From Lucinisca nassula (taxonomy: Eukaryota; Mollusca; Bivalvia; Lucinida; Lucinidae): a stretch of DNA of 64,000 bases. The stretch's first letter is position 1, and each line of letters begins with the position of its first letter. A program made the position numbers and the translations under genes. The notes under the pieces were generated by a model that saw only the letters and a list, made by a program, of their open reading frames with translations, had not been told where the DNA came from and ran no database searches. Below, one piece after another: positions 61,711 through 64,000 of the stretch. Location of the stretch: positions 43,393,431-43,457,430 of the forward strand of contig OY757026.1 in assembly GCA_963580285.1 (NCBI GenBank), given 5' to 3'.

Positions 61711-64000
61711 AAAAGGCTATCAATCTACTCCTACAGGAGCTGTCTGATCGTGGCCCATATTGTTTGCAGCCATAACTTTTAAAGTTAAAAGGTTATCAAA
61801 CTACTCCTACAGGAGCTGTCTGTTCTGGGCCCATATTGTTTGCAACCATAACTTTTTAAGTTAAAAGGTTATCAAACTACTCCAACAGGAGCTGTCTGAT
61901 CTGCGCCCATTTTGTTTGTAGCCATAACTTTTAAAGTTAAAAGGTTATCAAACTACTCCTACAGGAGCTGTCTGATCTGGGCCAATATTGTTTGCAGACA
62001 TATCTTTTATAGTTAAAAGATTATCAAACTACTCCTACAGGAGCTGTCTGATCTGGGCCCATATTGTTTGCAGCAATGCCTTTTACAATTAAAAGGTTAT
62101 CAAACTACTCCTACAGGAGGTGTCAGATCTTGGCCCATATTGTTTGCAAGCATAACTTTTAAAGTTAAAAGGTATTCAAACTACTCCTACAGGAGCTGTC
62201 TGATCTGGGCCTATATTGTTTTCAGCCATTAATTTGGTTATCAAACTACTCCTACAGAAGCTGTCTGATCTGGGCACATATTGTTTACAGCCATAACTTT
62301 GAAGTTGAACGGTTATCAAGCTACTTTTACAGGAGCTGTCTGATCTGGACCAATATTGTTTTCAACCGTAAATTTTAAAGCTAAAAGGTTATCAGACTAC
62401 TCCTACAGGAGCTGTCTGATCTGGGCCCAAATTGTTTGCAACCATGACTTTTAAATTTAAAAGGTTATCAAACTACTCCTACTGATCTGGGCTCATATTG
62501 TTTGCAGCCATGCCTTTTAAAATTAAAAGGATATCAAACTACTCCTACAGGAGCTGTCTGATCTGGGCCCATAATATTTGCAGCCATAACTTTTAAAGTT
62601 AAAAGGTTATCAAACTACTCCTTCATGAGCTGTCTGATCTGGGCCCATATTGTTTGCAACCATGCCTTTTAAAGTTAAAAGGTTATCAAACTACTCCTTC
62701 ATGAGCTGTCTGATCTGGGCCCATATTGTTTGCAACCATGCCTTTTGAAGTTAAAAGGTTATCAAACTACTCCAACAGGAGCTGTCTGATCTGCGCCCAT
62801 TTTGTTTGTAGCCATAACTTTTAAAGTTAAAAGGTTATCAAACTACTCCTACAGGAGCTGTCTGATCTGGGCCAATATTGTTTGCAGACATATCTTTTAT
62901 AGTTAAAAGATTATCAAACTACTCCTACAGGAGCTGTCTGATCTGGGCCCATATTGTTTGCAGCAATGCCTTTTACAATTAAAAGGTTATCAAACTACTC
63001 CTACAGGAGGTGTCAGATCTTGGCCCATATTGTTTGCAAGCATAACTTTTAAAGTTAAAAGGTATTCAAACTACTCCTACAGGAGCTGTCTGATCTGGGC
63101 CTATATTGTTTTCAGCCATTAATTTGGTTATCAAACTACTCCTACAGAAGCTGTCTGATCTGGGCACATATTGTTTACAGCCATAACTTTGAAGTTGAAC
63201 GGTTATCAAGCTACTTTTACAGGAGCTGTCTGATCTGGACCAATATTGTTTTCAACCGTAAATTTTAAAGCTAAAAGGTTATCAGACTACTCCTACAGGA
63301 GCTGTCTGATCTGGGCCCAAATTGTTTGCAACCATGACTTTTAAATTTAAAAGGTTATCAAACTACTCCTACTGATCTGGGCTCATATTGTTTGCAGCCA
63401 TGCCTTTTAAAATTAAAAGGATATCAAACTACTCCTACAGGAGCTGTCTGATCTGGGCCCATAATATTTGCAGCCATAACTTTTAAAGTTAAAAGGTTAT
63501 CAAACTACTCCTTCATGAGCTGTCTGATCTGGGCCCATATTGTTTGCAACCATGCCTTTTGAAGTTAAAAGGTTATCAAACTACTCCTACAGGAGCTGTC
63601 TGATCTGGTCCCATATTGATGCAGCCATGCCTTTTAAAGTTAAAAGATTATTAACTTGCTTCTACAGGAGCTGTCTCATATGGGCCGATATTGTTTGCAG
63701 CCATGCCATTTAAAGTTAAAAGGTTATCAAACTGCTCCTACAGAAGCTGTCTGATCTGGGCCCATATTGTTTGCAGCCATGCCTTTTAAAGTTAAAAGGT
63801 TATCAAACTACTCCTACAGGAGCTGTCTGATCTGGGCGCATATTGTTTTCAGCCATTATATTTAAAGTTAAAAGGTTATCAAACTACTCCTACAGGAGCT
63901 GTCTGATCTGGGCCAATATTATTTGCAAGCATAACTTTTAATGTTAAAAGGTTATCAAACTACTCCTACAGGAGCTGTCTGTTCTGGGCCCATATTGTTT
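61711..64000. repeat. 76-bp satellite, right array with an 890-bp duplicated block
   Basis: About 30 units. The unit period is 76 bp (61731, 61807, 61883). Variant units repeat in order 890 bp apart: the TCCAACAGGAG/GCGCCCATTTTG unit is at 61881 and 62771, and a shortened CTCCTACTGATCTGG unit at 62471 and 63361. So 61861-62750 and 62751-63560 are a recent block duplication. The array leaves the window. No coding frame. Confidence 0.92.

Overview
The window looks like a stretch of a bivalve mollusc genome, most likely a heterodont clam or mussel. This rests on its repeat families (pearl-like/Helitron-like elements with 150-170 bp core repeats, tRNA-headed SINEs with a GACGTTAAACC tail, CR1-type LINEs, a Penelope-like element with an upstream endonuclease) and on eukaryotic features such as Pol III boxes and target-site duplications. 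I cannot name the species. I found no confident host protein-coding gene. Nearly every long open frame is either a retroelement or a tandem repeat read in an open frame.

Layout. 1-9.5 kb: pearl-like satellite with a three-monomer higher-order repeat, broken by SINEs and a hAT-like MITE, ending in two Helitron-like 3' termini. 9.5-17.8 kb: AT-rich DNA, TGACCTT-rich repeats carrying a Penelope 3' fragment, a piggyBac-like MITE, and several Helitron-like elements with their own core repeats. 18.5-19.2 kb: a 21-bp minisatellite grown inside a SINE. 19.2-23.7 kb: one Helitron-like element swollen by about 25 copies of a 166-bp repeat. 24.2-25.7 kb: a 145-bp repeat full of TGACCTTGA. 25.7-39.4 kb: lower-copy DNA with scattered MITEs, SINEs, a poly-G-bearing repeat block and a TIR element that contains a dead reverse transcriptase.

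39.5-58.3 kb is a direct tandem segmental duplication (unit about 7.4 kb). The second copy has lost about 4 kb internally and gained an 8.25-kb insertion with a 9-bp target duplication. The first copy preserves the empty site. The insertion holds two head-to-tail LINEs: one with an intact 888-aa reverse-transcriptase frame preceded by a 2A-like NPGP motif, and a CR1-like one with a single visible in-frame stop. From 57.7 kb to the window end there is a 76-bp satellite, interrupted by a 3.15-kb Penelope-like element on the minus strand.

How it fits together: this is a nested record of mobile elements. SINEs lie inside MITEs, LINEs inside a Helitron-like element, and a Penelope element inside a satellite. 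The strongest general signal is the shared architecture of the Helitron-like elements: a fixed ACAAG start, a hairpin of variable sequence, a short subterminal repeat that recurs inverted at the other end, and a 3' hairpin closing in CTAA. All coordinates of repeat edges were read by eye and may be off by a few bases.
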